From: Phenylobacterium haematophilum
Lineage (GTDB): Bacteria; Pseudomonadota; Alphaproteobacteria; Caulobacterales; Caulobacteraceae
Assembly: GCF_014196295.1 (NCBI RefSeq)
Contig: NZ_JACIDK010000001.1
Coordinates: 476,785-540,784 of the forward strand
Direction: 5' to 3'
DNA length: 64,000 bases
The position numbers were made by a program, and so were the translations under genes. The notes under the pieces are model-generated. The model was given only the letters and a program-made list of their open reading frames with translations. It had not been told where the DNA came from and did no database searches. Positions within the stretch are counted from its first letter, which is position 1, and every line of letters starts with the position of its first letter. Of this stretch, positions 44,318 to 52,758 are shown piece after piece.

Positions 44318-45586
44318 TCATTGCACCACGGTCTTCGGTCCGCCGTCCCAGCATTGATCACCGGGCGCGAATCCGCCCCGCGCACACGGGGGTAGGAACC
44401 AGCCGTTCGCTTCCCCTTCTTGCAGCGGAGACGGCGCAGGCGGTCGCGCACGTGCGCGTCTGACTTGGGCAGCGCGCCGTTCGTAATCGGCGACATCATC
44501 GCCGAACAGCGCCCGGCAGTCCCGCGTCGTGCCCTGCTTCACATCATAGCAAATGTCGCCGCGACCACTCGCGGTCATCGGGCGCCCGAACACCCACCAC
44601 AGTCGCGCGGCGTCTCCGTCTCCCCACCAGCGCAAGACAGCAGGGCCGTCGTCGCGACCGCCGCCCGCGACCGCCGGCAGGCCTGTCGCCGCGGCCGGGA
44701 TGGCGTGCGCCGTGCCGGTCGCATCGCCCGGATAGGTCCGGCCGGACGGCAGTTGCCCCTTGGCGGGATCGAACAGCATGACCATCGTCACGTTCTTCTG
44801 CGGCGAATAGAAGGACGGGACGATGACCGGGTTCGTGAAATCGCCATCGTGCGGTCGCGCCTCCAGCGCGCGCAGTTCGGCGTCGGGCGACCAGGTGTGC
44901 GCGACGGCCAACGCCAGCGCGACGTTGGAGGCCATGTCCTTGCCCGTCGTCGCCACGCTGTCCGCCACGGTCCGTACCTGTCGGCCGGCAATCGGCCCGA
45001 TCGGTTGAAACAGCAGGATGCGCTGTAGCATCATCGCGACCATGCCACCGCCCTTGACCGGCAACCATTGTCCCTCGTCGTTCCAGCCCTGATCGGAAAC
45101 GAAGCGCAGACCGCGCTCGCTCGCCGCCAGTTGCCCGCGATCGATGTGGAACTCGTAGCCATCGTCCGCCAGCCCGTCACGGACCAGCGCGAAATAGCTG
45201 CCGTCAGGCATCACCGTCAGACCGATGGTCCCCGAACGACTATCGGCATCGGGCTGACGCACCGTTACCAGCCAACTGCCGCAGAAATGCCCGATGCCGG
45301 ACCGGTCGCCGGCGTCGGCGGGTCGCGCGACGCCGCGGCGCATCCGATCGACCCAGAAATCGAAGCGCTGCCAGCGTATATCGTCGAGCGCGATGCTCTC
45401 GGCTTCTGCCACCGGGGAAACGATGCAATCGCCCGACTGTGCGGGCTTCCCGGCCGATGCCTGCACCTGCTCGGCATTCGTATCTGGTTTGGCGCTCTCA
45501 TGCTGAGTGCTTGCATTGGAGCCGCAAGCCGCTGGCAAAAACGACAGGAGAGCGATCACCGCCGTCTTCCATCCGAATCGCCGCAT
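44318..45586 (-). CDS. Hypothetical lipoprotein, 422 residues
   Basis: The N-terminus MRRFGWKTAVIALLSFLPAACGS carries a lipobox (PAAC), so the product is likely anchored in the envelope. The mature domain is rich in Gly and Trp, with DIRWQRFDFWVDRM, HFCGSWLVTVRQPD and several Cys near the C-terminus (WFLPPCARGGFAPGDQCWDGG), possibly disulphide-bonded. No family is recognised. It is divergent from the gene at 45693 and shares the CTTTT-N15-AAAAG motif region with it. Confidence 0.65.
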   Translation of the reverse strand: MRRFGWKTAVIALLSFLPAACGSNASTQHESAKPDTNAEQVQASAGKPAQSGDCIVSPVAEAESIALDDIRWQRFDFWVDRMRRGVARPADAGDRSGIGHFCGSWLVTVRQPDADSRSGTIGLTVMPDGSYFALVRDGLADDGYEFHIDRGQLAASERGLRFVSDQGWNDEGQWLPVKGGGMVAMMLQRILLFQPIGPIAGRQVRTVADSVATTGKDMASNVALALAVAHTWSPDAELRALEARPHDGDFTNPVIVPSFYSPQKNVTMVMLFDPAKGQLPSGRTYPGDATGTAHAIPAAATGLPAVAGGGRDDGPAVLRWWGDGDAARLWWVFGRPMTASGRGDICYDVKQGTTRDCRALFGDDVADYERRAAQVRRARARPPAPSPLQEGEANGWFLPPCARGGFAPGDQCWDGGPKTVVQ

Positions 45587-45629
45587 CGCCGAGCGCCCCT
45601 TTCCGAACTTCCTCTATCAGGACAGCTTT

Positions 45630-45654
45630 CTTTTGCCAAGACATCTGTTAAAAG
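45630..45654. promoter_or_regulatory. CTTTT-N15-AAAAG motif, copy 3
   Basis: A 25-base element with CTTTT and AAAAG ends, between the divergent genes at 44318-45586 and 45693-46064. It shares 20 of 25 bases with the copy before the MerR-like gene. A nearby perfect dyad, GTCACG-A-CGTGAC (45663-45675), lies just before the ribosome site of the rightward gene. Confidence 0.45.
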
Positions 45655-45692
45655 ATTGGAGCGTCACGACGTGACTGCGCCAGGAGGCAGCG

Positions 45693-46064
45693 ATGGGCGA
45701 TTACGGACACACTGACGAAACGAAGGTCTACTTCGTTCGCATCAAGGATACCGGCGCGGGCGTCGGCATCTTCTGGGCGGACTGGAGTGGCCTTGATCTT
45801 CTGATCCAAAATCGGGTTGATCCATGGAAATGCGAAGCCGCCGAGATCGGCCGGTGGGTCCAGCCGTCCGGGGGGATCCTGTTTGCCCATGGTCCGGTTC
45901 TGCACGAAGGCATCGTCGAGAATCCCGGTCCGCATCTCTGCATGTTGACGAGCGGACTGGCCCAGTTGCTTTTCGAGAACGGTCAAGGCGATGACCCGAC
46001 ACCGCTGGACTTCGAGCCGCTTCATGTTTCAACCCCGATACGGGTCAGTAAGTCAGGCGATTAG
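45693..46064 (+). CDS. Hypothetical protein, 123 residues
   Basis: A soluble-looking protein (KVYFVRIKDTGAGVGIFWADWSG, then EIGRWVQPSGGILFAHGPVLHEGIVENPG) with no signal peptide and no family I recognise. An AGGAGG ribosome site precedes ATG 45693 by 6 bases. It shares the regulatory motif with the MerR-like gene and is probably part of the same regulon. Confidence 0.6.
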   Translation: MGDYGHTDETKVYFVRIKDTGAGVGIFWADWSGLDLLIQNRVDPWKCEAAEIGRWVQPSGGILFAHGPVLHEGIVENPGPHLCMLTSGLAQLLFENGQGDDPTPLDFEPLHVSTPIRVSKSGD

Positions 46065-46105
46065 ACACCTTGTGCCGCGAGGGCTAACGTCGTGCGTAGG
46101 AAGAC

Positions 46106-46537
46106 TTAATCTGACCCGTTTCCCATTATGTCCTCCGAGATTTCCTGCCGCAGCTTCGGTCCTTTGGCGAGACGGCGGCCGAGCGCCGTGACGAACTGAT
46201 CGTAGCGTTCGCCCGCCTTGGCGCGGGCCGCCTGGGCGGCTGGCTCCGGCAAGGTCGGCGTGGTCGAGACCCAGTATTTGATGAAGACGGCAAGGCTCTC
46301 CACGGCGATGCCGACATCGCGCTCCAGCCTCGTCATGCGTCGATCGAGCTGGTCGAGGCGCTTGGCGATGACGGCCTCCTGCCGTTCGGCGGCATCGGGC
46401 GAGAGGAAGGATTCGATCGCCGCTTCCGCCACCAGCGAGCGCGAATGGTCGCGGCGCGCGGCATGTTCCGCCAGGCGGCTCATGATGGAGGGATCGAGAT
46501 AGACGGAGAGGCGCTGCTTACGGGGCGGTTTCGTCAT
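46106..46537 (-). CDS. CopG-like ribbon-helix-helix protein beside traG
   Basis: A 143-residue protein from ATG 46537 (MTKPPRKQRLSVYLDPSIMSRL). Residues about 8-50 are a ribbon-helix-helix fold; a helical region (IAKRLDQLDRRMTRLERDV) suggests a coiled coil. The C-terminal ERYDQFVTALGRRLAKG is conserved in the CopG proteins that sit between traG and trbB in Tn4371-like elements. It starts 7 bases after the traG stop. It likely autoregulates transfer genes. Its 3' end is the target of the cargo insertion. Confidence 0.82.
   Translation of the reverse strand: MTKPPRKQRLSVYLDPSIMSRLAEHAARRDHSRSLVAEAAIESFLSPDAAERQEAVIAKRLDQLDRRMTRLERDVGIAVESLAVFIKYWVSTTPTLPEPAAQAARAKAGERYDQFVTALGRRLAKGPKLRQEISEDIMGNGSD
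46131..46228. repeat. Direct repeat, right copy of the copG 3' end
   Basis: Matches 39823-39920 in the same orientation. This copy is part of the intact copG gene. Confidence 0.75.
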
Positions 46538-46544
46538 CGGTCCC

Positions 46545-48533
46545 TCACAGTTCCATTCCATCACCGGGATCGAGCGAGACCTGGCGCGCCACGCCCTGCA
46601 TCAACCGGCTCATCCTGCTGTTGCGCGCTGCATCGTCCTCCGTCTCGTCGCGGTCGGCGTCGATCTCGAACGGATTGTCGATCGGCATCTTCTTCTCGGG
46701 CGACAGTACCCGGTTGAGTTCCGGCTGCTGGCGGCGTTCGGATTCGGTGGGATCGTCATCCCCGGTTTCAGCGGCTGCCGTCCCCTCGGCGATCTGCGGG
46801 CCGGGTGGCAATGGCAAGGCGGTCCAATCGTCAGGCCGGGCAATTTTGGGCGCGGCAAGTGCCGGCGGCGGCAGGATGCGTTCCTTGAACCTGGCGTCCT
46901 CATAGTAGCGCGCCTTCTTCGCCCGGATCGGGGCAAGGCCGGCGACCATGACGATCTCGTCGGTCGGCGGGAGCTGCATCACCTCGCCGGGCGTGAGCAG
47001 CGGTCGGGCGGTTTCCGAGCGCGACACCATCAGATGGCCGAGCCAGGGCGAAAGCCGGTGCCCGGCATAGTTCCGCATTGCCTTCATTTCGGTGGCGGTG
47101 CCGAGGGCGTCCGACACCCGCTTGGCGGTGCGCTCGTCATTGGTGGCGAAGCTGACGCGGACATGGCAGTTGTCGAGGATCGAATTGTTGGCGCCATACG
47201 CCTTCTCGATCTGGTTCAGCGACTGGGCGATCAGGAAGCTCTTGAGGCCGTAACCGGCCATGAAGGCCAGCGCGCTCTCGAAGAAGTCGAGCCGTCCGAG
47301 CGCCGGGAACTCGTCCAACATCAAGAGCAGGCGATGGCGGCCGCCTTTCGCCTGCAGATCCTCGGTCAGGCGGCGGCCGATCTGATTGAGGATCAGGCGG
47401 ATCAGCGGCTTGGTGCGGTTGATGTCGGAGGGCGGCACGACAAGGTAAAGCGTGGCGGAATGCTTCCCACCCACGATATCGCCGATCCGCCAGTCGCAGC
47501 GGCGCGTGACCTCGGCGACGACGGGATCGCGGTAGAGGCCGAGGAACGACATGGCGGTTGAGAGCACGCCCGATCGTTCGTTCTCCGATTTGTTCAACAG
47601 CTCGCGGGCGGCGCTGGCGATGACGGGGTGTGGCCCTGCTTCGCCCAGATGCGCGGTCTTCATCATCGCCGCGAGCGTGGATTCGATCGGCCGCTTTGGA
47701 TCGGACAGGAAGGCGGCGACGCCAGCCAGCGTCTTGTCGGATTCGGCATAGAGGACATGCAGGATCGCGCCGACCAGCAGGGCATGGCTGGTTTTCTCCC
47801 AGTGGTTTCGCTTCTCAAGACTGCCTTCGGGATCGACCAGGATGTCGGCGATGTTCTGGACGTCGCGCACTTCCCATTCGCCGCGGCGCACTTCCAGCAG
47901 CGGATTATAGGCCGAGGATTTGGCGTTGGTCGGATCGAACAGCAGCACGCGGCCATGCTTCGACCGGAAGCCGGCGGTGAGCTGCCAGTTCTCGCCCTTG
48001 ATGTCGTGGACAATAGCCGATCCCGGCCAGGTCAGCAGCGAGGGCACGACCAGACCGACGCCCTTGCCGGAGCGGGTCGGCGCGAAGCACAGCACATGCT
48101 CCGGCCCGTCATGGCGAAGATAGTCGCGATCATAGCGGCCGAGCACCACGCCATCGGCGCCGAGCAGGCCGGCGCCCTGAACCTCCCCCTTCTCGGCCCA
48201 GCGCGCGGACCCATAAGTCTCGACATTCTTGGCCTCGCGCGCCCGCCAGACCGACATGAGAATCGCGACGGCGGCGCCGATCAATCCACCCGAAGCGGCG
48301 ATATAGGCGCCCTCAATGAAGACCTGTGGCGCATAGGCATCATAAGCGTACCACCACCAGAAGAAGGACGGCGGCAGGTAGAAGGGAAAACCGAGCAGCC
48401 GGAACCACGGTGCGCCCAATTCGGGCTGGAAGGCGAGACGCCAGGCGACCCATTCGGTCGCGCCCCAGACGCAGGTCAGGACAATGGCGGCGACGACAAG
48501 AATCTGGCCCCAGAGTATTTTGGTAGCGGACAT
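46545..48533 (-). CDS. traG: TraG, VirD4-type coupling protein
   Basis: About 662 residues from ATG 48533 (MSATKILWGQILVVAAIVL), which has an AGAAAG ribosome site; an ATG at 48551 is an alternative without one. Membrane segments lie at about 8-27, 45-62 and 72-95. Walker A is APTRSGKGVGLVVPSLL (about 173-189) and Walker B is LLLMLDEFPALGR. It brings the relaxase-DNA complex to the Trb channel. It lies between the relaxase and copG genes, as in Tn4371-like and RP4 transfer regions. Confidence 0.93.
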   Translation of the reverse strand: MSATKILWGQILVVAAIVLTCVWGATEWVAWRLAFQPELGAPWFRLLGFPFYLPPSFFWWWYAYDAYAPQVFIEGAYIAASGGLIGAAVAILMSVWRAREAKNVETYGSARWAEKGEVQGAGLLGADGVVLGRYDRDYLRHDGPEHVLCFAPTRSGKGVGLVVPSLLTWPGSAIVHDIKGENWQLTAGFRSKHGRVLLFDPTNAKSSAYNPLLEVRRGEWEVRDVQNIADILVDPEGSLEKRNHWEKTSHALLVGAILHVLYAESDKTLAGVAAFLSDPKRPIESTLAAMMKTAHLGEAGPHPVIASAARELLNKSENERSGVLSTAMSFLGLYRDPVVAEVTRRCDWRIGDIVGGKHSATLYLVVPPSDINRTKPLIRLILNQIGRRLTEDLQAKGGRHRLLLMLDEFPALGRLDFFESALAFMAGYGLKSFLIAQSLNQIEKAYGANNSILDNCHVRVSFATNDERTAKRVSDALGTATEMKAMRNYAGHRLSPWLGHLMVSRSETARPLLTPGEVMQLPPTDEIVMVAGLAPIRAKKARYYEDARFKERILPPPALAAPKIARPDDWTALPLPPGPQIAEGTAAAETGDDDPTESERRQQPELNRVLSPEKKMPIDNPFEIDADRDETEDDAARNSRMSRLMQGVARQVSLDPGDGMEL

Positions 48534-48555
48534 CGTCGGGTCTTTCTGCATGGGA

Positions 48556-50295
48556 TCAAAGGCCGAGGCCGCGCTTGCGGCCGAAGCTCCAGTCGATGCC
48601 GCCATCGCTGCGGGCGATGCCCGAGACATGGCGGCCCAGGTGCTTTTCGAGGGAGGGCGTCCAGGGCACGAGTTGGAAGCCAAGGCCGTCGTCCAGCATG
48701 GCGAAGCGGCCGGAGGCGAGCGTGAAGCGCTGGCGATAGGAGCCGGCGACATATTCGCCGCTGGCGGCGCGGTTGAAGGACTGGCCGGTCTCGGCCGCCA
48801 GCTTCTCCCCCAGCGCCTCCAGCTCCCGGGCACGCAGCGTGTCGATCAGGTTCCGGGTGAAGATGACGCGCTGGCCGCCGCGTTCGGCGAAACCCTGCTC
48901 GACCAGATGCTCGGCTCGGCGGTCGAGCGCCTGGCGGACCTCGGCCCCGAACCCGCCATCGGACAGCGCGACCGGTTCGCGCGCGATGTTCTGCCGGTCG
49001 AGCCAGGTCGCACCCGATGCTGTGATCTGGCGATCGATGTCGAGATCAGAGCGGATGGCGATGGCGACCCGGCGCTGTCCCTTGGCGTCATCGAACCGAC
49101 GCAGCTCGACGATCGACCCGGGCGCGCTGTCGCCGGCGGCATCGAGATCGGGCATCTTGATATGGTGGGTGCGCCCGTCCACACCATCGACCACGGCGTA
49201 AGCGGTGCCGCTCAGCTCGTCGTCGAGACCGCGCGTCACCAGCCGGCCTATGATGGGCACGTCAAGGCTCTCGGCGGCCAGCACATAGCTCGCCGATCCA
49301 CGCTCGATGCCGCGCTCGGTCAGTGCGCGGTGCATCCGCTTGATGATGTCACCGCGCTCACCCAGTTCTCGAAGCACCGCCTCGGCCTTGTCGTCGATCG
49401 TCCATTGGCCGGGACCGACTTCGGCGGCGAGACCCAGCCCTTCGAGTTTGCGCAGCCGTCCGACCTTCTGGGCGTGATACGCATCCGGTTGCTCGCCCGG
49501 TCGTGGGGCCAGATCGATGACACCGGAGTCTCGTGCGTCGCGGACAAGCTGGCGATCGAGCTGCGTCCAGCGCTCCGCATCGACCTGGCGTTCCAGCCCG
49601 CGGCGGATGTCGAGATCGGTTCTCGGCCCCAGCTCCTGAGTGATGAGATCGCGGGCGCGGTCGCGCATTCCGTCCTTGATGTAATCGCGGGAGATGACGA
49701 GATCCTGGCCGTCGTCGCGGACGCCGCGCACGATCAGATGGACGTGCGGATGCTCGGTGTTCCAGTGATCGACGGCCACCCAGTCCAGACGGGTGCCAAG
49801 ATCCTTCTCCATCTGACCGACGAGATCGCGGGCGAAGGATTTGAGGTCCGTCATCTCCGTCGCGTCGTCCGGGGACACGATGAACCGGAAATGGTGGCGA
49901 TCACCTTCGCAGCGTCCGGCGAACGCTTTGGGATCGACGTCCTCCCCGCCGGGGCCGAACAGCCGGGCCTTCTCCCCGTCCCGGGTCACGCCCTCGCGGC
50001 GCAGATAGGTGAGATGGGCGGCGAGCGGCGCCGACCGGGCGCTATGACGCACCACCCGCGCCTTGATAACCGCGCCGCGTGTACGGGCCGTAATCAGCCG
50101 ATTTGCCTGGACGCTGGCGCGCTGTCCCCGGCCGAAGCGGGAGCGATGACCGGAGACGATCCGCCCTGAGCGGGAGACGCCGGCCCCGGCCTTTTTGGCG
50201 GCGGCGAGCGCCTGGGCGATGAAGGGCCGTGCGCGCTGCGCGCCGGATGAGCGAATGCGGCCGGGACGGATGCGGAAATTGATCTCGTCTGTCAT
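48556..50295 (-). CDS. VirD2/IncP-type relaxase (MOB-P-like)
   Basis: About 579 residues from ATG 50295 (MTDEINFRIRPGR). The relaxase domain shows HLTYLRREGVTRDGEK (candidate nucleophile Y97), HHFRFIVSPDD and the metal-binding triad HWNTEHPHVHLIVRG (H182, H184, H186). The C-terminal part is the DUF3363-like region typical of these proteins. It nicks oriT and pilots the strand into the recipient. The upstream 244 bases hold the candidate oriT. Confidence 0.9.
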   Translation of the reverse strand: MTDEINFRIRPGRIRSSGAQRARPFIAQALAAAKKAGAGVSRSGRIVSGHRSRFGRGQRASVQANRLITARTRGAVIKARVVRHSARSAPLAAHLTYLRREGVTRDGEKARLFGPGGEDVDPKAFAGRCEGDRHHFRFIVSPDDATEMTDLKSFARDLVGQMEKDLGTRLDWVAVDHWNTEHPHVHLIVRGVRDDGQDLVISRDYIKDGMRDRARDLITQELGPRTDLDIRRGLERQVDAERWTQLDRQLVRDARDSGVIDLAPRPGEQPDAYHAQKVGRLRKLEGLGLAAEVGPGQWTIDDKAEAVLRELGERGDIIKRMHRALTERGIERGSASYVLAAESLDVPIIGRLVTRGLDDELSGTAYAVVDGVDGRTHHIKMPDLDAAGDSAPGSIVELRRFDDAKGQRRVAIAIRSDLDIDRQITASGATWLDRQNIAREPVALSDGGFGAEVRQALDRRAEHLVEQGFAERGGQRVIFTRNLIDTLRARELEALGEKLAAETGQSFNRAASGEYVAGSYRQRFTLASGRFAMLDDGLGFQLVPWTPSLEKHLGRHVSGIARSDGGIDWSFGRKRGLGL

Positions 50296-50407
50296 GGCTG
50301 AGGCTCCGCACATCTCGCCAAGCCCCGGAACAGATGAGAAAATCGGCATGGCCGCGAGGTGCGCAGCAACGCCGCACATCGCGAAAACGCCTCATAAGTC
50401 CTTGAAA

Positions 50408-50469
50408 CAACACGACCGGCCAAAGCCGCACATTGCGGCCTTTTATCCTGCCATCCTTCGGTCGTGTTG
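50408..50469. other. oriT: Candidate origin of transfer (oriT) with nic-like core
   Basis: Perfect 11-bp arms CAACACGACCG (50408-50418) and its complement (50459-50469) enclose 40 bases. Inside lie GCCGC-ACATT-GCGGC (50425-50439) and then TATCCTG|CCA (50444-50453), which matches the IncP and T-DNA border nic core (ATCCTG|C). The nick would fall between 50450 and 50451 on the + strand. The element sits just upstream of the relaxase gene, where oriT is expected. The orientation would send the 50.5-64 kb side in first and traG-trb last. Confidence 0.7.
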
Positions 50470-50539
50470 CCTGTGCTCCACCTCTGCGCTCTCCGGAATA
50501 CGCCAGCGCCCGCTATCGTGCGATCGGGAACTACGGTGC

Positions 50540-51256
50540 TCATCGCATCGTCCCCGTATCAGCGCGGGCGACGAACAGCCCGCCGGATTGCGGCACGATG
50601 GCAGAAACGTCGCGCACTGCTGGCGTCTGTCCCGTATCGGTCGAGGAGCGCTCGGCCTGCACAGGATCGGCAGCGGGGCGGCGATCCGGCTGTCCGATGA
50701 ACAGCGGCGCACGGGTCCACGCCAGCGGATCGACGGCCGCCACGACGGTAGGTCTGGTCGCACCGTTGCCGTCCAGCGCTGGTGCCACATTGGCGAGATA
50801 GGCGCGGGTTTCGGATGGCAACGGACGGCCGCTCAGCGACGCCTCATAGCGACCGGGACCGGCATTGTAGGCGGCGATCCAGCCAGGCGAGCCGTAGCGG
50901 TCGAACAGCTCGCGGATATAGGCCGCGCCCGCGATGATGTTGTCGTGCGGGTCGTATGGGTCCGCGCCGAGACGGTGACGGACGCGCAGGCCCACCCAGG
51001 TCTGTGGCATGATCTGCATCAGGCCGATCGCCCCCTTGGGCGAGACGGCGCGCGGATCGCCATTGCTTTCCGCGCGCAGCACCGCCCAGATCCATGCAGC
51101 CGGAAGCTCGAAGCGCTGTGCCGCTTCCGCGACATGATCGGCGTAAGGATCGCGCGGCGTTGGCCGGGCGGTCGCGACGGGATCGGCGAGCGACGGCACG
51201 GATTGAACGCAAGCAAGCGCGAGGCCGGAAAGGAGGAGGAGGACGGTGCTGCGCAT
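50540..51256 (-). CDS. Lytic transglycosylase, conjugation-associated
   Basis: A 238-residue exported SLT-type enzyme from ATG 51256, with a signal peptide (LLLLSGLALACVQSVPSLA). The catalytic Glu is E63 in RAESNGDPRA, followed by GAIGLMQIMPQTW and AAYNAGPGRYEASLSGRPLPSETRAYL, all family hallmarks. It opens the peptidoglycan for the mating channel. A Pro/Asp-rich tail follows the domain. Confidence 0.9.
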   Translation of the reverse strand: MRSTVLLLLSGLALACVQSVPSLADPVATARPTPRDPYADHVAEAAQRFELPAAWIWAVLRAESNGDPRAVSPKGAIGLMQIMPQTWVGLRVRHRLGADPYDPHDNIIAGAAYIRELFDRYGSPGWIAAYNAGPGRYEASLSGRPLPSETRAYLANVAPALDGNGATRPTVVAAVDPLAWTRAPLFIGQPDRRPAADPVQAERSSTDTGQTPAVRDVSAIVPQSGGLFVARADTGTMR

Positions 51257-51260
51257 GGCG

Positions 51261-51614
51261 TCAGTCCTTCGCGTCGCGCTTGGCGGGACGGCTCCAATGC
51301 AATGACCAGTCCTTGCCGGCATCGTCGTTGCGGAACAGGTTGGCGCGGACCGGCTGCGGCAGTGCCGGATCGTCGATCACCACAGCAATGTATCCGCCCG
51401 CGCGCTCCCCGGTGCGCTTCCAGCCGGCGCCGATCTCCGCGCCCGCTTCTCCGGTCTCGCCATCGACGATATGGACGCGGTACTGGGGCGCGTTCTCGGC
51501 GTCTGATGGCTCGGCCGGGACGATGAGAATGTCCTGAGCCAGCATCAGTGTTGTCAGATGTCCGACGAAGCCAATGCCGTCTTCGTCGTGCGTAAATGTC
51601 CCGATCTGTGGCAT
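51261..51614 (-). CDS. DUF736 family protein (copy 1)
   Basis: A 117-residue protein beginning MPQIGTFTHDEDGIGFVG, with RANLFRNDDAGKDWSLHWSRP at the end, the DUF736 pattern. DUF736 proteins are frequent on alphaproteobacterial conjugative elements; their function is unknown. A second, diverged copy is at 56931. This one follows traF after a strong hairpin and ends 4 bases before the transglycosylase start. Confidence 0.85.
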   Translation of the reverse strand: MPQIGTFTHDEDGIGFVGHLTTLMLAQDILIVPAEPSDAENAPQYRVHIVDGETGEAGAEIGAGWKRTGERAGGYIAVVIDDPALPQPVRANLFRNDDAGKDWSLHWSRPAKRDAKD

Positions 51615-51644
51615 GGTGGTTTCCTTAGCGGTGGCGTTGGAAGA

Positions 51645-51675
51645 CCCATCGGCGAGCACCGCTCCCGCCGATGGG
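51645..51675 (-). terminator. Hairpin between traF and DUF736
   Basis: Perfect 10-bp arms CCCATCGGCG and CGCCGATGGG with an 11-base loop begin 7 bases after the traF stop. On the leftward transcript only a short T-containing run (TCTTCC) follows, so it may be a weak terminator or attenuator, or an RNA-stabilising hairpin. Confidence 0.5.
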
Positions 51676-51682
51676 AAGCGGG

Positions 51683-52240
51683 TCAGTGCGTGGTCGTTGA
51701 GGTTTGGGCCCGCCAAACGAAACGGCTATCGCCGGCCTCGTCGGTGTAGATCGGCGTCGCCTTGCCGATGACGGTGCGTGCCGGCATCGGGCCGAAATAG
51801 CGGCCATCAAGGCTGTCGGGGACGGACGGATTCATCAGGAAGATGTCGCCATCCGCGATGCGGCGGCAGCCCTGCCAGACCGGCAGCGGACGGCCATGTC
51901 TATCACGGTCGAGCGCGCCGCCGATCGGCACGGTATCGACCGTCACGGCATCGCCGGTGCGGCAGACCTGTTGACCGGGAAGTGCGGCGACACGCTTCAT
52001 CAGCGGCAAGCCGCGCCCGATATAGCCGCGCTCGACCATGAAATCGGCGAGCGGCTTGTCCGGCATGACGGCGACCAGATCGCCGACCGCCAGATGGCGG
52101 GGCGGATCGAGGTCATAGAGGCCGATTGGCACGCTGGCCGAGGCGTTCCACACGAGGCGTAGCGGCGTCGGAACGAACGACGCGATGGCGACGCCCATGA
52201 TAGAGAAATACGTCACCATGACATAGCCGAAGCGGGTCAT
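51683..52240 (-). CDS. traF: TraF, conjugative transfer signal peptidase
   Basis: A 185-residue S26-family peptidase. The N-terminus is a membrane segment (YFSIMGVAIASFVPTPLRL). The catalytic Ser is S36 (ASVPIGLY) and the Lys is K82 (PLMKRVAALPG), with VPDSLDGRYFGPMP typical of TraF. It processes the TrbC pilin, in IncP into a cyclic form. Start and stop overlap its neighbours by 4 bases (DUF2840 upstream). Confidence 0.92.
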   Translation of the reverse strand: MTRFGYVMVTYFSIMGVAIASFVPTPLRLVWNASASVPIGLYDLDPPRHLAVGDLVAVMPDKPLADFMVERGYIGRGLPLMKRVAALPGQQVCRTGDAVTVDTVPIGGALDRDRHGRPLPVWQGCRRIADGDIFLMNPSVPDSLDGRYFGPMPARTVIGKATPIYTDEAGDSRFVWRAQTSTTTH

Positions 52241-52758
52241 CGCTCGATCTCCCGCCGCTTGAGCCACGCCTGATGGCGCTCGGCCGTGTAGGGACGCGGC
52301 TCATGTCCGGCGCTCAGACGGTTGGCGACATGGCGCCAGTGATCGGCGCCGACCTCGCAAGGGTCGATCCCAGCGGCTTCCACCGCATCGATATGGCGGA
52401 GCACCCGTTGGACATTCGGCCAGCCCTCGATCTTGAGCAGGATGTCGCCGCCAGGGCGCACGAAGGGCAGCGTCTGATAGGCATCGCCGGGTCTGACGGC
52501 GCACACGATGTCGATGCGCGAGATGATCGTGCCGAAGTCATTGGACGCCCAACGGACGAAGGCGAAGGTGCTGCCGGGCCGGAACGACAGCACGCGGCGG
52601 CGGCGGTCGAGGATGGTTTCTCGCGCCTCGCGGCCGAACCTGATCCAGTTCTCGATTCTTTTTTCCACCCAGGTCAATTCGACATGGGTGAGGTCGTCGG
52701 ATGCGTGTGCGATCGGCACGGAGCCGCCGAGCACGCGAGGAGCCGCGTTGCCGGTCAT
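52237..52758 (-). CDS. DUF2840 domain protein
   Basis: A 173-residue protein with LTHVELTWVEKRIENWIRFG and RFGREARETILDRRRRVLSF, then CAVRPGDAYQTLPFVRPGGD. This is the DUF2840 family found between parA and traF in Tn4371-like elements. No function is known. It overlaps the small gene upstream and traF downstream by 4 bases each. Confidence 0.82.
   Translation of the reverse strand: MTGNAAPRVLGGSVPIAHASDDLTHVELTWVEKRIENWIRFGREARETILDRRRRVLSFRPGSTFAFVRWASNDFGTIISRIDIVCAVRPGDAYQTLPFVRPGGDILLKIEGWPNVQRVLRHIDAVEAAGIDPCEVGADHWRHVANRLSAGHEPRPYTAERHQAWLKRREIER

Noticed and set aside
48484-50169. A 561-residue rightward ORF
   Set aside because: It lies opposite the relaxase gene, which has clear catalytic motifs; judged a shadow frame.
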